The notes: generated by a model not told the origin, from the letters alone. Positions 14,657 to 22,631 are shown, numbered from the stretch's first letter. The stretch is 38,110 nucleotides of DNA from Mucilaginibacter arboris (GCF_009754915.1 NZ_WPIK01000022.1:1-38110); one strand, 5' to 3'. Translations and numbers: made by a program.

Positions 14657-15571
14657 ATGAGCTTAGTTGTTATTGGATCAATTGCACTTGATGATATTGA
14701 AACGCCTTTTGGTAAAGTGGAAAAAATGGTTGGTGGTGCGGCTCCGTTTGCTTGTTTGGCTGCTTCTTACTTTTATGATAAAGTTAAAGTAGTTGGAATT
14801 ATCGGCGGTGATTTTCCAAAACAAGAGATTGATGTTTGGCATAAGCATCATATTGATACGGAAGGTTTGCAAATTGCGGAAGACAGAAAAAACTTTTACT
14901 GGTCTGGAAAATATCATAATGATATGAACAACCGTGATACATTAGAAACCGGTTTAAATGTTTTGGAAGATTTTGATCCGATTTTACCGGATTCATATCA
15001 GGACTGTGAATATTTAATGCTGGCTAACCTTACTCCAACAACCCAACAAACGGCTATCAGAAGGTTATTTATACGCCCCAAGTTAATTGTTTTAGATACA
15101 ATGAACTTTTGGATGGACATAGCTTTGGATGATTTATTATCAACCTTAAAATCAGTAGATGTTTTAACCATAAATGATGCAGAAGCGAGGCAACTTTCCG
15201 GAGAATATTCTCTGGTAAAAGCAGCAAACAAAATTTTGCAGATGGGGCCTAAGTATTTGATTATTAAAAAAGGCGAACACGGCGCTTTGCTTTTTGGTGA
15301 AGATAAAATCTTTTCGGCACCAGCTTTGCCTTTGGCTGATGTTTTTGATCCGACGGGTGCCGGCGATACTTTTGCCGGTGGATTTATAGGTTATCTGGCT
15401 AAAGTAGGAACAGTAAATTTTGAGAACATGAAAAATGCCATCATTTTCGGTTCTGCATTGGCTTCTTTTTGTGTAGAAAAATTTGGCACAGAAAAATTGA
15501 AAAATTTAACTGAACAGGAAATTACAGCAAGGGTAAAAGAGTTTGTGCAGCTAAGTAATTTCCAGATCTAA
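14657..15571 (+). CDS. PfkB-family sugar/nucleoside kinase
   Basis: 304-residue ribokinase-fold kinase. The start at ATG 14657 (MSLVVIGSIALDDIE) matches the family N-terminus; an in-frame extension upstream would overlap the tRNA and lacks homology. The second PfkB signature is DPTGAGDTFAGGF, with the catalytic base Asp237 in GAGD; the N-terminal GGAAPFACLAASYF corresponds to signature one. The phosphate acceptor (sugar or nucleoside) is not predictable. It follows the tRNA in the opposite orientation and ends 1 bp before the convergent cytochrome b5-like gene. Confidence 0.92.
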   Translation: MSLVVIGSIALDDIETPFGKVEKMVGGAAPFACLAASYFYDKVKVVGIIGGDFPKQEIDVWHKHHIDTEGLQIAEDRKNFYWSGKYHNDMNNRDTLETGLNVLEDFDPILPDSYQDCEYLMLANLTPTTQQTAIRRLFIRPKLIVLDTMNFWMDIALDDLLSTLKSVDVLTINDAEARQLSGEYSLVKAANKILQMGPKYLIIKKGEHGALLFGEDKIFSAPALPLADVFDPTGAGDTFAGGFIGYLAKVGTVNFENMKNAIIFGSALASFCVEKFGTEKLKNLTEQEITARVKEFVQLSNFQI

Positions 15572-15572
15572 A

Positions 15573-15809
15573 TCAGGCTAAAGTACCTATCAGTTTAAAC
15601 CTGCTAAAAACAGCATTGGTATGCGGGGCATCCAACAATTCTTCGGTTAAATCCTGCCCGGCCCAATGCTCATAATGTTTTCCGTTTTTCCATAAACGGC
15701 TTTCGGTAACGTCATAAATCAAACCCTGATATGCCACCCAGATTTCCGGCTTGTCCTGCCCGTTGCGCAGTGCAAGCTGGTTTTTAGTATAAACAGGAAG
15801 CTTACTCAT
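15573..15809 (-). CDS. Cytochrome b5-like heme/steroid-binding domain protein
   Basis: 78-residue stand-alone cytochrome b5 domain. The core is WVAYQGLIYDVTESRLW followed by HYEHWAGQDLTEELLDAPH, with His45 or His48 and His63 as likely heme ligands; the family length fits. It is the last gene of the crtB operon, only 2 bp after the crtYcd stop, so it may serve electron transfer for carotenoid modification, for example to the CrtZ-type hydroxylase at 22 kb. That role is inference. Its ATG forms the end of a dispersed repeat copy (15807-15832). No membrane anchor is present. Confidence 0.85.
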   Translation of the reverse strand: MSKLPVYTKNQLALRNGQDKPEIWVAYQGLIYDVTESRLWKNGKHYEHWAGQDLTEELLDAPHTNAVFSRFKLIGTLA

Positions 15810-15832
15810 TTTTAGGTGGTAAAAGAAGCATC
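15807..15832 (-). repeat. Dispersed repeat bridging crtYcd stop and cytochrome b5 start
   Basis: On the minus strand: GATGCTTCTTTTA, CCACC, TAAAAATG. The core encodes the final residues DASFTT of the cyclase, TAA in the A-run is its stop codon, and the closing ATG is the start codon of the next gene. Confidence 0.92.
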
Positions 15833-16498
15833 GCGCTTTCTGTAGTATTCAAAAAAAGCAACATTCATCAGCAGTAAAGACATGAGGTAGAAATGATCTT
15901 CTACCGGAATCGTTCCAACTCTTACCGCTAAATTTTCGGCATTGTTATAACTTACAATTGGGATTGAAGTGAGGATGCCGTTTACGATATAAAAGGGTAT
16001 CAGCGATACCAGATAAGCCAGGAAAAAGCGATTGAGCCATTTTACTTTAAAAATAAATTGCAATAAAATAAGAAGTAAAAACAGTGTTCCAAAGTTAATT
16101 AGCGTGTAAAGCCGCTTATAAAAAAATAAAAGAATTGCTGCGGAAGTAATTAGAAGTAAAGCAGTAAATAGTTTAATGATCCAGTCAGGGATTTTCCATT
16201 TTACATAATAATTTAAGCATTCATAAATAAAAATGCAGGAGAACGGGATGGTTAAAAAGAACAAAATTTCTTCCAGCGGAAGCCTGAAAAAAGTAATCCC
16301 TAAAATATAGTTTGGGTTGAAAGACCATACTCCTTTTACCGTAAAAAAAACATCCCATGCTAAAAACAGTATTCCGGTAATGAATAAACCTGGCCAGATA
16401 AATTTCCAGCTTTTATGATAGGCAACCCGCTTATCAAAAGATAGCAGCAGCGGGAAAATAACGCTTAAAAAATCGATCAGCAGATAGGCATATTTCAC
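15812..16498 (-). CDS. crtYcd: Lycopene beta-cyclase, CrtYcd/CarR type
   Basis: 228-residue polytopic membrane protein with six or seven hydrophobic helices in two similar halves, the fused form of the heterodimeric CrtYc-CrtYd cyclase. The signature FFRLPLEEILFF (P-x-E-E) is near residue 90, the site thought to protonate lycopene. It cyclises lycopene to beta-carotene in the inner membrane. It starts with GTG at 16498, overlapping the upstream stop as GTGA. Neighbours are crtB two genes upstream and a cytochrome b5 domain downstream. The final six residues are encoded by a copy of the dispersed repeat, so the tail is probably not functionally conserved. Confidence 0.9.
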   Translation of the reverse strand: MKYAYLLIDFLSVIFPLLLSFDKRVAYHKSWKFIWPGLFITGILFLAWDVFFTVKGVWSFNPNYILGITFFRLPLEEILFFLTIPFSCIFIYECLNYYVKWKIPDWIIKLFTALLLITSAAILLFFYKRLYTLINFGTLFLLLILLQFIFKVKWLNRFFLAYLVSLIPFYIVNGILTSIPIVSYNNAENLAVRVGTIPVEDHFYLMSLLLMNVAFFEYYRKRDASFTT

Positions 16499-17040
16499 TT
16501 TAAAACAGCTGATTGTTCATTTAAAATGCCAATTTCCTGAGCAGTACATTGTTTAGAATTGATCATAAACTTGATAATATTTTGCACAAAAACTTTATCT
16601 GCCGTACCATAATGTTTTTGTTTGAGTTGCTGAATGATCTGGGTTTTATCGGCTTCCAAATCTTTATTCAAACCTAAAAAATGAGGTAAGTTGGATTGAA
16701 TAGAAAAGCGGACAAAGCGTATTTCCATATCATTCGGACTTGCATTTACAGCTTGTTGTACTGTTTTGCCAGATAAGTTAAGATATTTAATTTTATTGTA
16801 AGGGTTCCAGCTATTTTTCGCTTTTAAAGCTTCTAAGGCACCGATATAAGCAGTAACAAGCGGTGTTTTTTTGCTGATCGGTTTTAAGTTGATGTATAAA
16901 GAATCAGTTACTTTTGAACTGTTAATTGCCCGCAGCATCTGTTTTCTAATCTCTGTAACATCTGTTTTTTGGTTGAAAATAGCAAAAGAACTAACCGCTG
17001 CTAAAAACAGAAAAAGGAAAGTCAGAAAGAATAGTTTCAT
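16495..17040 (-). CDS. Secreted/periplasmic protein of unknown function in crt operon
   Basis: 181 residues with a clear signal peptide (MKLFFLTFLFLFLAAVSSFA) and a mostly helical mature part that recalls TPR-like repeats (VTAYIGALEALKAKNSWNPY; VQQAVNASPNDMEIRFVRFS). I do not recognise a family. It is locked between crtB and crtYcd by 4-bp ATGA and GTGA overlaps, so the three are surely co-translated, which suggests a role in pigment assembly, transport or placement in the envelope; this is inference from position only. Confidence 0.85.
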   Translation of the reverse strand: MKLFFLTFLFLFLAAVSSFAIFNQKTDVTEIRKQMLRAINSSKVTDSLYINLKPISKKTPLVTAYIGALEALKAKNSWNPYNKIKYLNLSGKTVQQAVNASPNDMEIRFVRFSIQSNLPHFLGLNKDLEADKTQIIQQLKQKHYGTADKVFVQNIIKFMINSKQCTAQEIGILNEQSAVLK

Positions 17041-17873
17041 GAAATTACTTTCAGCTTTTGTTGTAAATAAGCCTGGAAATACAAAAGCATTTTCTGACTA
17101 TCAGATACGCGGATCCGTTTTTGCATAATAACTTCTGCAGGTGTTTCTTTAATCTTTTTAAAAAGTTCCAGGTAATAAACGTAAGCAATATAAACGCCTA
17201 ATTGTGCGCCGTCTGGCAGTTGTAAAATGCCTTCCAATGCATCGTCAAAATCTTTTTTAATGTCGGCTTCAATCAGTTTTTTTTCCTGCTCATTAAATTT
17301 GTTAAAATCAATTGCCGGAAAATAAGTTCGTCCGCGTTCTTCAAAATCAGCTTTAATATCCCGCAAAAAATTAATTTTCTGAAAAGCAGCGCCCAGGCTT
17401 CGTGCTTTTGGTACTAATTTTTGATACAATTGCTCGTCGTCTTCACAAAAAATCTTTAAGCACATCAGCCCGACAACTTCTGCAGAACCATAAATATAAT
17501 CTTTATAGCCATCGTTATTATAGCAGGTATTTTCTAAATCCATTTCCATAGACGTTAAAAAAGCATCAATTAAATGATTGTCTATCTGGTACTTGTTCAC
17601 CACATCCTGGAAAGATTGCAGTACAGGGTTCAGGCTTATTTTGCGTTCAATTGCTTCAAAAGTTACCTGCCTGAATTCTGCAATTAACTGAGCTTTATTA
17701 AAACCGTGAAATGTATCTACAATTTCATCCGCATATCGTACAAAACCATAAATGGCATAAATGGGATACCGGAAACGTTTAGCAAAAGTTTTAATTCCTT
17801 TGCTAAAAGAAGTACTGTACTTGTTGGTGATTATTTTACTGCACTCGAAACAAGTTTCGCTGTAGAGGTTCAT
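17037..17873 (-). CDS. crtB: Phytoene synthase
   Basis: 278-residue trans-isoprenyl diphosphate synthase (squalene/phytoene synthase family) that joins two geranylgeranyl diphosphates into phytoene. Both Mg-diphosphate binding motifs are intact: DEIVD (residues 49-53, in RYADEIVDTF) and DIKAD (residues 172-176, in NFLRDIKADFEERGRTYFP). STSFSKG near the N-terminus is also typical. First gene of the operon crtB - unknown - crtYcd - cytochrome b5, divergent from crtI across about 100 bp. A TACATTTG box lies 20 bp upstream of its start. Confidence 0.95.
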   Translation of the reverse strand: MNLYSETCFECSKIITNKYSTSFSKGIKTFAKRFRYPIYAIYGFVRYADEIVDTFHGFNKAQLIAEFRQVTFEAIERKISLNPVLQSFQDVVNKYQIDNHLIDAFLTSMEMDLENTCYNNDGYKDYIYGSAEVVGLMCLKIFCEDDEQLYQKLVPKARSLGAAFQKINFLRDIKADFEERGRTYFPAIDFNKFNEQEKKLIEADIKKDFDDALEGILQLPDGAQLGVYIAYVYYLELFKKIKETPAEVIMQKRIRVSDSQKMLLYFQAYLQQKLKVIS

Positions 17874-17892
17874 TTGCGTTAACGGCTATTAC

Positions 17893-17900
17893 CAAATGTA
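17893..17900 (-). promoter_or_regulatory. -7 box candidate (TACATTTG) for the crtB operon
   Basis: Minus-strand TAnnTTTG match 20 bp before the crtB ATG, implying a very short leader. It lies in the roughly 100-bp crtB/crtI divergent region. Confidence 0.45.
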
Positions 17901-17973
17901 CAAAAAACTGCCTGCTTTTGTTTCTTTGCAGCAGCATTGAAACAAATTGTTACAAGCAAACTTATGTTTTGAG

Positions 17974-19461
17974 ATGGAGAAACAGCATATTGTAGTTATT
18001 GGTTCCGGTTTTGCCGGTTTGTCTGCTGCATCGGTTTTAGCTAAAGCGGGTTACCGCGTTACTTTGTTGGAAAAAAATGATCAGGCAGGCGGGCGTGCAC
18101 GGGTTTGGGAACAAGACGGGTTTAAGTTTGATATGGGCCCAAGCTGGTACTGGATGCCAGATGTTTTTGAAAATTATTTTGCTTTGTTCGGAAAGAAAAC
18201 TGCCGATTTTTATGATTTGAAACGATTAGATCCGGGCTATCAGATCTATTTCGGGAAAGACGATTTGATGGAGGTTCCTGCTTCGTTGGAAAAGTTAGGA
18301 CAGCTTTTTGAACGGGAAGAACCGGGAAGCAGTAAAAACCTGAAAGAATTTTTAAAACAGGCCGCTTACAAATACAAAGTTGGCATGGGCGAATACGTTT
18401 TTCGTCCCTCGCATTCTATTACAGAATTTATCGATTTTAGGCTGATTAAAGAAAGTTTCCGTATCCAAATGCTCACCAGCATGAGCAAGCATGTGCGTAA
18501 GTATTTTAAAAATCCAAAGCTGATTAAATTACTGGAATTTCCGGTTTTATTTCTGGGTGCTACCCCGCAAAATACACCGGCCATGTACAGCATGATGAAC
18601 TATGCAGATCTGGCTTTAGGAACCTGGTACCCGATGGGCGGAATGCACGAAATTGTAAAAGCAATGGTAAAAACAGCACAGGGGCAAGGCGTGGAAATCA
18701 AACTAAACCACGAAGTTTTAAAGATTGAAACAGAAAATGGCAAAGTAAAATACCTGATTACCAACAAAGGAATTGTTAATGCTGATTTTGTAATTGCCGG
18801 AGCAGATTATGAGCATGTTGAGCAGGCTTTATTAGACAAAGCCGACCGGAATTATGATCAGAAATATTGGGAAAGCCGCACAATGTCGCCTTCAAGCTTG
18901 TTGTTTTACATTGGATTAAATAAAAAAGTAGAAGGAATCCAACATCACAATTTATTTTTTGATGAAGATTTTGAATTGCATGCGGAAGAAATCTACACTA
19001 ATCCAAAGTGGCCGCAAAAACCTTTGTTTTATGTTTCCTGCACTTCAAAAACAGATACTTCTGTTGCTCCGGAAGGTTGCGAAAATTTATTCTTTTTAAT
19101 GCCGGTAGCACCGGGTTTAAAAGATGATGAAGCAACACGTGAACATTATTTTAATTTGATGTTAGACCGGTTTGAGCGAATAACTGCGCAGACGATCAGG
19201 GATGCAATTGTGGTAAAGAGAAGTTATGCGCATCGTGATTTCGTTGCAGATTATCATTCCTTTAAAGGTAATGCTTATGGTTTGGCTAATACTTTAAGAC
19301 AGACTGCCTTTTTTAAACCGGGGATGAAATCTAAAAAAATAAAAAATTTGTTGTTTACCGGCCAGTTAACCGTTCCCGGTCCCGGTGTACCGCCTTCGTT
19401 AATTTCCGGTCAGGTGGCAGCGCAGGAAGCTATAAAACTACTGGTAAAAGAAGCATCGTAA
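17974..19461 (+). CDS. crtI: Phytoene desaturase
   Basis: 495-residue FAD-dependent desaturase that converts phytoene to lycopene. It starts MEKQHIVVIGSGFAGLSAAS, the Rossmann dinucleotide motif, with the second half LLEKNDQAGGRARVWE and the family hallmark FDMGPSWYWMPDVF; the C-terminal bacterial-type phytoene dehydrogenase signature is around LLFTGQLTVPGPGVPPSLIS. A longer in-frame TTG start (17947) adds residues before the FAD motif that relatives do not need. It is divergent from crtB and ends in a shared terminator facing the ECF sigma gene. Its last codons (VKEAS) lie in a repeat copy. Confidence 0.95.
   Translation: MEKQHIVVIGSGFAGLSAASVLAKAGYRVTLLEKNDQAGGRARVWEQDGFKFDMGPSWYWMPDVFENYFALFGKKTADFYDLKRLDPGYQIYFGKDDLMEVPASLEKLGQLFEREEPGSSKNLKEFLKQAAYKYKVGMGEYVFRPSHSITEFIDFRLIKESFRIQMLTSMSKHVRKYFKNPKLIKLLEFPVLFLGATPQNTPAMYSMMNYADLALGTWYPMGGMHEIVKAMVKTAQGQGVEIKLNHEVLKIETENGKVKYLITNKGIVNADFVIAGADYEHVEQALLDKADRNYDQKYWESRTMSPSSLLFYIGLNKKVEGIQHHNLFFDEDFELHAEEIYTNPKWPQKPLFYVSCTSKTDTSVAPEGCENLFFLMPVAPGLKDDEATREHYFNLMLDRFERITAQTIRDAIVVKRSYAHRDFVADYHSFKGNAYGLANTLRQTAFFKPGMKSKKIKNLLFTGQLTVPGPGVPPSLISGQVAAQEAIKLLVKEAS
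19443..19458 (-). repeat. Dispersed repeat in the last codons of crtI
   Basis: GGTAAAAGAAGCATCG encodes VKEAS just before the stop. On the minus strand the core is followed by an AT-rich but not A-run sequence. Confidence 0.85.
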
Positions 19462-19478
19462 AGAAAAAGCTTGGAAAC

Positions 19479-19509
19479 AAAAAAAGTCCGAACGTATCGG
19501 ACTTTTTTT
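19479..19509. terminator. Bidirectional intrinsic terminator between crtI and the sigma gene
   Basis: AAAAAAAGTCCGA / TCGGACTTTTTTT with a 5-base loop, symmetrical so it works for both convergent genes. Confidence 0.93.
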
Positions 19510-19546
19510 ATTATATATCGAGTAAAAAAATTGAATTAGGCTTATA

Positions 19547-20086
19547 TTAGTCTTCCATTGCATACACCGGTTTTTTAATACCGTTATCGTATGATTTTAA
19601 ATTTTTCTTCAGCAATTTGCGGGCAACGTGGATGCGGGTTTTAACAGTACCTATCGGAATAGCCAGATGATCTGCAATTTCGTGGTATTTATGTCCTTCA
19701 AAATACATAGTGAAAGGAATATAATATTCACCTGGTAATTTATCTAAAGATCTTTTAATATCATCCATGATGAATTTAGCTTCACCCTGGTTTTTAGTAG
19801 AACTGAACACTAAGTTTGCAGAAGAAATTTCTTCGGATTTGGTAACAAAAGTGCTCATTTTAACAAAGCGTCGATAGTTGTTGATGAAGGTGTTTTTCAT
19901 GATCGTATATAACCATCCTTTTAAATTAGTGCCTTCTTTAAATTTGTTGTAATAAGTAATTGCTTTAAGCATTGTATCCTGTACTAAATCATTTGCGTCA
20001 TCAGCATCATGAGTGAAATGAAGGGCATAAGATCTTAAAGAACCAGCCTGACGCAATACCATGGTGTTAAATTCAATTTTTGTCAT
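19547..20086 (-). CDS. ECF-type RNA polymerase sigma factor
   Basis: 179-residue extracytoplasmic-function sigma factor. Region 2 includes DADDANDLVQDTMLKAI and GWLYTIMKNTFINNYRR (region 2.3-2.4, -10 recognition); region 4 is the helix-turn-helix YHEIADHLAIPIGTVKTRIHVARK (-35 recognition). No anti-sigma or FecR gene is adjacent. Its place next to crtI, convergent across a shared terminator, is suggestive of pigment or stress control, a pairing I associate with Bacteroidota, but the sequence alone does not prove it. A 309-bp upstream region leaves room for regulation. Confidence 0.93.
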   Translation of the reverse strand: MTKIEFNTMVLRQAGSLRSYALHFTHDADDANDLVQDTMLKAITYYNKFKEGTNLKGWLYTIMKNTFINNYRRFVKMSTFVTKSEEISSANLVFSSTKNQGEAKFIMDDIKRSLDKLPGEYYIPFTMYFEGHKYHEIADHLAIPIGTVKTRIHVARKLLKKNLKSYDNGIKKPVYAMED

Positions 20087-20395
20087 TGTTCAATGTTTTA
20101 CTGTAGATTTTTAATAACGGTTTCTGTAAACACTTATACAATTACAAGACCGGATTTTGGCTCCGGGTAAAAGAACCTGATTTACCTGATAAAAATATTT
20201 GAACTAAAATTAAATGTAGTTAGGCTTTTGATAAAGAAAGCAAGCACTTTGCTATGTTTATTTCTGTTGATATTTCTTTTAAAATCAATAAGTTACGTTT
20301 TATTGAAAATAATTGTAACTATTGTTAATAAAATACGTAGCTAATCTGTTTGGGAGATTTTTAGTTCAAATTAAATTTGTGTTAATAAACTAAAA
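20087..20395. other. Upstream region of the ECF sigma gene
   Basis: 309 AT-rich bases. An imperfect inverted repeat (TTACGTTTTATT near 20293 and AATAAAATACGTA near 20327) could be an operator. A degenerate half-copy of the dispersed repeat (GGTAAAAGAACC) lies near 20167. No gene seen. Confidence 0.35.
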
Positions 20396-21412
20396 TCATA
20401 AAATATTGACTTCCCGGTCCAGTTTAACGCCAAATTTATTGTACACGCTGTCTATGATTTGCGACGATAATGCAAAAATCTGTTCACCAGAAGCACCACC
20501 ATGGTTAACCAATACCAAAGCCTGGTTTTGCCAGGTACCTGTTTTGCCAACCGTTTTACCTTTCCAGCCGCATTGTTCAATTAGCCAGCCTGCAGCTAAT
20601 TTAATTTGGTTATTACCTGCCGGATAATTTGCCACAGCCGGAAACTTGTTTTTAAGTTCTTCAAATTCACCAGGGCCAATAATTGGGTTTTTAAAAAAAC
20701 TGCCGGCATTACCGATGGTAGAAGGATCAGGCAGTTTAGAAACCCGGATATGCGACACTACTTTAGATATATCCTGAATCGTTGGGTTTGTTATTTCCCA
20801 TTTCCGTAATTCTTCTTCAATAGCACCATATTTTGTATTGACTGTTGGTTGAAGGGAAAGCTTAAACTTTACCGAAGTAATAATAAACTGATTTTTTAAA
20901 GCACCTTTAAAAATGCTTTCGCGGTAACCAAAGCCACATACTTCTTTTGCAAAGGTTTTTATTTGTTGTGTCGCAATTTCAAAAGCCTGGCACGATTCAA
21001 ATACATCTTTTAGCTCTACACCATAAGCGCCAATATTTTGTACCGGGGAAGCGCCAACAGAACCGGGAATTAAACTTAAGTTTTCCATTCCTGCAAAACC
21101 ATACGCTACACAATAATTTACCAGTTCGTTCCAGCTTTCTCCGGCGCCTGCTTCTACATAAACCTCTTCGTGATTGATCCGATGTTCAATTCCACGAATA
21201 TTCATCCGGATAACCAATCCCTCAAAATCTTTTGTAAATAAAACATTGCTTCCTCCGCCTAAAACCAAACGCGGAAATGTTAGCCATTTTGGATCAAGAA
21301 AAAGTTCTGTTAATTCATTTTCATGATTGATTTCAACTAAGTATTTTGCATTGGCTTCAACACCAAAAGTATTGAAGTTTTTGAGGGAAACGTTTTCGCG
21401 GATCTGCAGCAT
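20396..21412 (-). CDS. murB: UDP-N-acetylenolpyruvoylglucosamine reductase
   Basis: About 338-residue flavoenzyme that uses NADPH to reduce UDP-GlcNAc-enolpyruvate to UDP-MurNAc, the second committed step of peptidoglycan synthesis. Signatures: NFNTFGVEA, the FAD loop LGGGSNVLFT, GSVGASPVQNIGAYGVE, FGYRESIFK and GNAGSFFKNP (with the catalytic serine of this family), and AAGWLIEQCGWKGKTVG near the end, typical of the type I (E. coli-like) enzyme. The start at Met9 of the longest frame (21412) precedes the conserved LQIRENVSLKNFNTFG; eight extra residues upstream are in frame. Confidence 0.95.
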   Translation of the reverse strand: MLQIRENVSLKNFNTFGVEANAKYLVEINHENELTELFLDPKWLTFPRLVLGGGSNVLFTKDFEGLVIRMNIRGIEHRINHEEVYVEAGAGESWNELVNYCVAYGFAGMENLSLIPGSVGASPVQNIGAYGVELKDVFESCQAFEIATQQIKTFAKEVCGFGYRESIFKGALKNQFIITSVKFKLSLQPTVNTKYGAIEEELRKWEITNPTIQDISKVVSHIRVSKLPDPSTIGNAGSFFKNPIIGPGEFEELKNKFPAVANYPAGNNQIKLAAGWLIEQCGWKGKTVGKTGTWQNQALVLVNHGGASGEQIFALSSQIIDSVYNKFGVKLDREVNIL

Positions 21413-21487
21413 AATGTTTTCTAAATTCAATTGCAAATTTCGGAATTAAAAAATTATTTAGAAGGCGCTAAAAGCCTTTACAATAGT

Positions 21488-21495
21488 TAACTTTG
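21488..21495 (+). promoter_or_regulatory. -7 box candidate (TAACTTTG) for the toxin-antitoxin pair
   Basis: Exact TAnnTTTG match ending 4 bp before the ATG at 21500, which would give a leaderless or near-leaderless transcript. Confidence 0.4.
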
Positions 21496-21499
21496 ATAC

Positions 21500-21730
21500 A
21501 TGGCTCAAATAGTTGATTATAAAAAATTAATAGAGATTGATCCGCAGGTGCGGTTTGGTAGGCCGGTGATCAAAGGTACGCGGATAAGCGTTTACGATAT
21601 TTTAGGATGGCTTGCTTCGGGGCTGACTAATCAGCAAATATTGGAAGACTTTCCGCAGTTAAATGAAGAGGCAATTTACGCATGTCTTTCTTATGCTGCT
21701 GATAAAGAAAGGAAAGTTAAAATTGCGTGA
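21500..21730 (+). CDS. DUF433 protein, probable antitoxin
   Basis: 76-residue DUF433 protein with the complete family pattern: IEIDPQVRFGRPVIKGTRIS, VYDILGWLASGLTNQQILED and EEAIYACLSYAADKE, a small winged-helix-like DNA-binding fold. DUF433 proteins pair with DUF5615 PIN-like proteins as type II toxin-antitoxin modules and are taken to be the antitoxin and autorepressor. Here the pair is complete: the partner begins within its last codons. It stands between murB (divergent) and crtZ (convergent). Confidence 0.92.
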   Translation: MAQIVDYKKLIEIDPQVRFGRPVIKGTRISVYDILGWLASGLTNQQILEDFPQLNEEAIYACLSYAADKERKVKIA

Positions 21731-22061
21731 TATTAAACTAATCGCTGATGAAAATGTTTCGTGGAGAATTAAAAAGCTGCTTAAAGATTGGGATATATTA
21801 CCAGTTGTTTCAATTTTAACAAATCAAAGAGTGTCTGATCATGCGATCTGGAAATATGCAAAAGCTAATAATTATCATATATTGACTTTTGATGAAGATT
21901 TTACAGCAATACAAAATCTATTGGGTTCTCCACCAAAAATAATTTGGTTGCGCACTGGTAACCTTTCAACTAATGAAATAGCATCAAAATTATTAAGCTT
22001 AGAAACAGAAATAATATCGTTTTTGCTTGATACTGAATTAGGCGTTTTTGAAATCACTTAG
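21723..22061 (+). CDS. DUF5615 PIN-like protein, probable toxin
   Basis: About 112-residue PIN-like ribonuclease candidate. Conserved acidic positions are IADENVSW (Asp-Glu near residue 9) and HILTFDEDF (Asp-Glu-Asp near residue 58), followed by IIWLRTGNLSTNEIASKL, the usual DUF5615 ending. A TTG at 21723 overlaps the antitoxin stop by 8 bp and starts the protein at the conserved region; a longer frame from 21663 lies wholly inside the antitoxin and is unlikely. Such overlap implies translational coupling. Its 3' end overlaps the convergent crtZ by 8 bp. Confidence 0.82.
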   Translation: MRDIKLIADENVSWRIKKLLKDWDILPVVSILTNQRVSDHAIWKYAKANNYHILTFDEDFTAIQNLLGSPPKIIWLRTGNLSTNEIASKLLSLETEIISFLLDTELGVFEIT

Positions 22062-22500
22062 TATTCTTAAAATACTTCTTGCTCGCCACCAACAACCCAA
22101 ACTCTTCCGAAGGATTTTTTTGAGTTGATTTATGATGGATTTTATGTGCTCTTTTTATCCCCGAAAAATAACGGTTATTCAGTCTAAAAGCTTTAAAACG
22201 GTTATGGATAAACCAATCGTGGAAGATAAAATAAATGATGCCGTAAACGCTGATGCCGGCACCAATCCAGAAAGGATAATTGCGTGTTTCCCTGTCAAAC
22301 CACATTAATCCAACTGCAATCAACCCAAAAAATAAACTAAAAACATCATTCAGCTCAAAAAAGCCATGTCGTTCCTGATGATGTGTTTTGTGGATGAACC
22401 AAAGCGGTCCGTGGAAAAGATATTTATGCATTGCCCAGGAAATGATTTCCATAGCAATGGTGGTAAGGATGATAATTATAATTGGTAGAATGATAGCCAT
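22054..22500 (-). CDS. crtZ: Beta-carotene hydroxylase (CrtZ-type)
   Basis: 148-residue membrane di-iron hydroxylase that adds hydroxyl groups to the beta rings of beta-carotene, giving zeaxanthin. All histidine motifs are present: H25-x4-H30, H37-x2-H40-H41, H94-x4-H99 and H119-x2-H122-H123, with membrane helices around. The start at ATG 22500 (MAIILPIIII) is preferred: an upstream in-frame ATG at 22539 lies in a dispersed repeat copy and adds MLLLPVVFDNHLQ, which is repeat-derived. Unlinked by 2.5 kb from the other crt genes but completes the pathway. Confidence 0.92.
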   Translation of the reverse strand: MAIILPIIIIILTTIAMEIISWAMHKYLFHGPLWFIHKTHHQERHGFFELNDVFSLFFGLIAVGLMWFDRETRNYPFWIGAGISVYGIIYFIFHDWFIHNRFKAFRLNNRYFSGIKRAHKIHHKSTQKNPSEEFGLLVASKKYFKNTK

Positions 22501-22525
22501 TTGTAAATGATTATCAAAAACAACA

Positions 22526-22566
22526 GGTAAAAGAAGCATCAGTTTTTGGCCGATGCTTCTTTTACC
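22526..22566. repeat. Dispersed repeat, inverted pair in the outward arrangement
   Basis: GGTAAAAGAAGCATC (22526-22540) and GATGCTTCTTTTACC (22552-22566) with an 11-base loop. It is the only pair in which the A-run sides point outward; the stem is perfect (15 bp). It lies between the crtZ start and the lpd end. Confidence 0.93.
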
Positions 22567-22631
22567 ACATAAAAATTAAATTCTGTTAATTCCAAAATTC
22601 CCAAATTCCCAAATTCTGGTTCAGACAATAT

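Noticed and set aside
17800-17816. Motif-like GCTAAAAGAAGTAC in crtB
   Set aside because: It encodes the conserved STSFSK stretch of phytoene synthases and differs from the core, so coding constraint explains it.
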